A stretch of DNA of 64,000 bases from NCBI RefSeq assembly GCF_900141985.1, contig NZ_FQZK01000005.1, positions 1-64,000 of the forward strand, read 5' to 3'. The notes under the pieces were generated by a model that did no database searches, was not told where the DNA came from, and saw only the letters and a program-made list of their open reading frames with translations. This document shows, one piece after another, positions 62,443 through 64,000 of the stretch (positions are counted from its first letter, which is position 1; every line of letters begins with the position of its first letter). The stretch is from Nocardiopsis flavescens. Lineage in GTDB: Bacteria; Actinomycetota; Actinomycetes; Streptosporangiales; Streptosporangiaceae. The position numbers were made by a program, and so were the translations under genes.

Positions 62443-63450
62443 TCAGAGTTCCGCGGCCGCCTTGGCGACCGCCGTGGCCGCCGTCTCCACGTCACCGTCG
62501 GTGATCTCCAGGTGGACCACGGCGCGCAGGGTCCGCGGCCCGATCTCCAGGACCCGGACACCGTGCCGGGCGAACGCCTCCCGGTACGCGGCGGCCCGCC
62601 CGGAGGGGGTGTCCACCAGCACCATGTTGGTCTGTGCCCGAGCCCCCAGGCCGGGCACCCGCGCGATCCGCTCCGCCAGCAGTGCCGCGCGCGCGTGGTC
62701 CACGGCGATCCGCTCCCGGTGGTGGCGCAGGGCGTGCAGGGCGCCCGCCGCGATGATGCCCGCCTGGCGCATCCCCGCGCCCAGCAGCTTGCGCGCCCGC
62801 CGCGCGCGGGCGACGGTGTCGGCGTCCCCGGCCAGGGCCGAGCCCACCGGGGCGCCCAGGCCCTTGGAGAAGCACACCGAGACCGAGTCGAACCCCTCGG
62901 CCACCTTTGCGGGGGAGGCCTCCAGCGCCGCGGCGGCGTTCCACAGCCGCGCGCCGTCCAGGTGGGCGCGCAGCCCGTGGCGGTGCGCGAACGCGGTCAC
63001 CCTGCGCTGCTCGGACAGCGGGACGACCCGGCCGGTGAAGGTGTTCTCCAGCCACAGCAGGGCGGGCTCCGCCCGGTGGACGTCGCCGCGCCCGGAGATC
63101 CACTCCTCCAGGAGCGCGTCGGAGGGCGCGGTCCCCTCGGAGTACATCCGCGGCAGGGCCCGGGCCAGCACCGCCGTGGCGCCCTGCTCGTCGCCGACGA
63201 GGTGGTGGTGCTCGTGCGCCCACACCTCGTCGCCGCTGCGCACGGACACGTACAGGCCCAGCTGGTTGGCCATGTGGCCGGAGGTGACGTAGAGGGCGGC
63301 CTCCTTGCCCAGCAGGGCGGCGGTCTCCTCCTCCAGGGCCCGCACGGTGGGGTCCTCGCCGAAGACGTCGTCGCCGACCTCGGCCTCCGCCATGGCCCGG
63401 CGCATGGCGGGGGTGGGGCGGGTGACGGTGTCCGAGCGCAGGTCGATCAT
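62443..63450 (-). CDS. ltaE: Low-specificity L-threonine aldolase
   Basis: A 335-residue PLP enzyme of the beta-eliminating lyase fold, cleaving threonine/allo-threonine into glycine and acetaldehyde. Motifs: [70 protein letters not shown], and the PLP lysine in [21 protein letters not shown] 63450 is preceded by GAGGA seven bases upstream. Downstream of the MarR gene on the same strand with 57 bp between. Confidence 0.93.
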   Translation of the reverse strand: MIDLRSDTVTRPTPAMRRAMAEAEVGDDVFGEDPTVRALEEETAALLGKEAALYVTSGHMANQLGLYVSVRSGDEVWAHEHHHLVGDEQGATAVLARALPRMYSEGTAPSDALLEEWISGRGDVHRAEPALLWLENTFTGRVVPLSEQRRVTAFAHRHGLRAHLDGARLWNAAAALEASPAKVAEGFDSVSVCFSKGLGAPVGSALAGDADTVARARRARKLLGAGMRQAGIIAAGALHALRHHRERIAVDHARAALLAERIARVPGLGARAQTNMVLVDTPSGRAAAYREAFARHGVRVLEIGPRTLRAVVHLEITDGDVETAATAVAKAAAEL

Positions 63451-63507
63451 GGTCACTTCCTCGGAGGGGGCGGGCGGGTCCGCGACCGACGATACTGCGC
63501 CGCCCCC

Positions 63508-63972
63508 TCAGCCCTGCGGGCCGATCCTCTCCATCGCCTCCGACAGCAGGCGCAGGGAGGCCAGCGCGCTCGCGGCGCCCTCCTCCCCGAGTTCGGCGAC
63601 CAGCGCCCGGGCCAGCCGCCCGTGCGCGGGGTCGATCCGGCGCAGGGCGGCGACCCCCTCCGCGGTGGGGGACAGGAGCTTGGCCCGGCTGTGCGCCGGG
63701 TTGGGCAGGTACTCGGCGAGCCCCTGCTCCACCAGCACGTCCGCGATGCGCTGGACGCTCTGCCGGGCGGTGCCGAGTTCGCGGGCGATGCCCGACACCG
63801 CCTTGGGGGTGTCGGTGACCGCGCCGAGCACCTGCCAGCGCGCGGCGGTCAGCCCCGCCGGCCGGGCCAGCTCCTCGGCGACGGCCAGGAACTGGCCGTT
63901 GAGGCGGAAGACGGCGAGGGCGGTCCCGCTGAGCAGCTCGGCTCTGCCCGCGTCGGGACCGGCCGTGCTCAG
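63508..63972 (-). CDS. MarR-family regulator, possibly CTG-started
   Basis: A MarR winged-helix protein: GTALAVFRLNGQFLAVAEEL, AARWQVLGAVTDTPKAVSGI, ARELGTARQSVQRIADVLVE, GLAEYLPNPAHSRAKLLSPT. The frame has no ATG/GTG/TTG until GTG 63831, inside the domain; a CTG at 63972, behind GGAGGGGGC and overlapping the upstream gene's stop as CTGA, gives a 154-residue protein of normal length. Alternatively the real start lies beyond the window. Target unknown; it may regulate the truncated gene upstream. Confidence 0.75.
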   Translation of the reverse strand: MSTAGPDAGRAELLSGTALAVFRLNGQFLAVAEELARPAGLTAARWQVLGAVTDTPKAVSGIARELGTARQSVQRIADVLVEQGLAEYLPNPAHSRAKLLSPTAEGVAALRRIDPAHGRLARALVAELGEEGAASALASLRLLSEAMERIGPQG

Positions 63973-64000
63973 GCCCCCTCCGTCAGCGCGAAGTAGGCGC
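63969..64000 (-). CDS. Carboxy terminus of a further gene (partial)
   Basis: The last codons read AYFALTEGA then TGA, overlapping the MarR gene by four bases. Too short to identify; likely co-transcribed with marR. Confidence 0.45.
   Translation of the reverse strand, partial: AYFALTEGA

Overview
The window looks like chromosomal DNA of a high-GC filamentous actinomycete, most likely Nocardiopsis or a close relative in the Nocardiopsidaceae/Streptosporangiales. Evidence: strong GC bias at third positions, many GTG (and one likely TTG) starts, several apparently leaderless genes, and an actinobacterial gene set (SigR-RsrA, WhiB1/WblE, PdtaS, DasR, Kgd, RsbW-SigF, Scr1/DUF397 pair, GylR-type glycerol genes). 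The genus is inferred from protein character only. No rRNA, tRNA, CRISPR array, phage or plasmid gene was recognised. The only clear mobile element is an IS481-family insertion at the left edge.

Layout. 1-1.08 kb: IS481-type element with a CCTAGG target duplication. 1.4-4.1 kb: membrane protein, methyltransferase and the sigR-rsrA thiol-stress operon with a consensus SigR promoter. 4.1-7.6 kb: an AT-richer, palindrome-rich intergenic region, a possible 25-residue peptide and two paralogous membrane HD-GYP-type proteins, the second degenerate. 7.7-15.2 kb: regulators (DasR with a dre-like site, PdtaS-type kinase, WhiB1, RsbW-SigF), a lipid/diacylglycerol kinase, GNAT and methyltransferase. 15.3-19.7 kb: polar amino-acid ABC transporter and malic enzyme. 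19.7-26 kb: PadR/DUF4097 operon and kgd (2-oxoglutarate dehydrogenase/decarboxylase). 26.5-34.3 kb: BlaI-type regulator, SUFU-like protein, rlmN, an ABC-2 exporter with its TetR repressor, and a nitrilase-superfamily enzyme.

34.5-43.3 kb holds an amino-acid/omega-amine catabolic region: mmsA plus a class-III aminotransferase divergent from one PucR regulator, an Lrp/AsnC regulator, then gabT divergent from a second PucR regulator. 43.4-47.4 kb carries a large protein that reads as an SF1 (UPF1/NAM7-like) helicase with ruined Walker A and B motifs, followed by a Nei/Fpg DNA glycosylase. 47.5-54.6 kb is a complete Opp/Dpp-type ABC transporter with its own LacI regulator. Its control region has three copies of one LacI-type palindrome and two boxes matching the CelR/CebR cellulose-regulator operator, so it is probably a cello-oligosaccharide (beta-glucan) importer rather than a peptide importer. 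54.9-62.3 kb: a cold-shock gene and the glycerol regulon (glpD, glpF, glpK, IclR/GylR), linked by a shared upstream sequence TACGACAWTG, with an XRE/DUF397 pair in between. 62.4-64 kb: threonine aldolase, a MarR regulator and the last codons of a further gene.

Strongest leads for new biology: the pseudo-helicase at 43.4-46.4 kb, the doubly controlled beta-glucan-type transporter, and the dyad-rich region plus micro-ORF ahead of the HD-GYP pair. All names are from reading translated sequence and motifs; no database search was possible.
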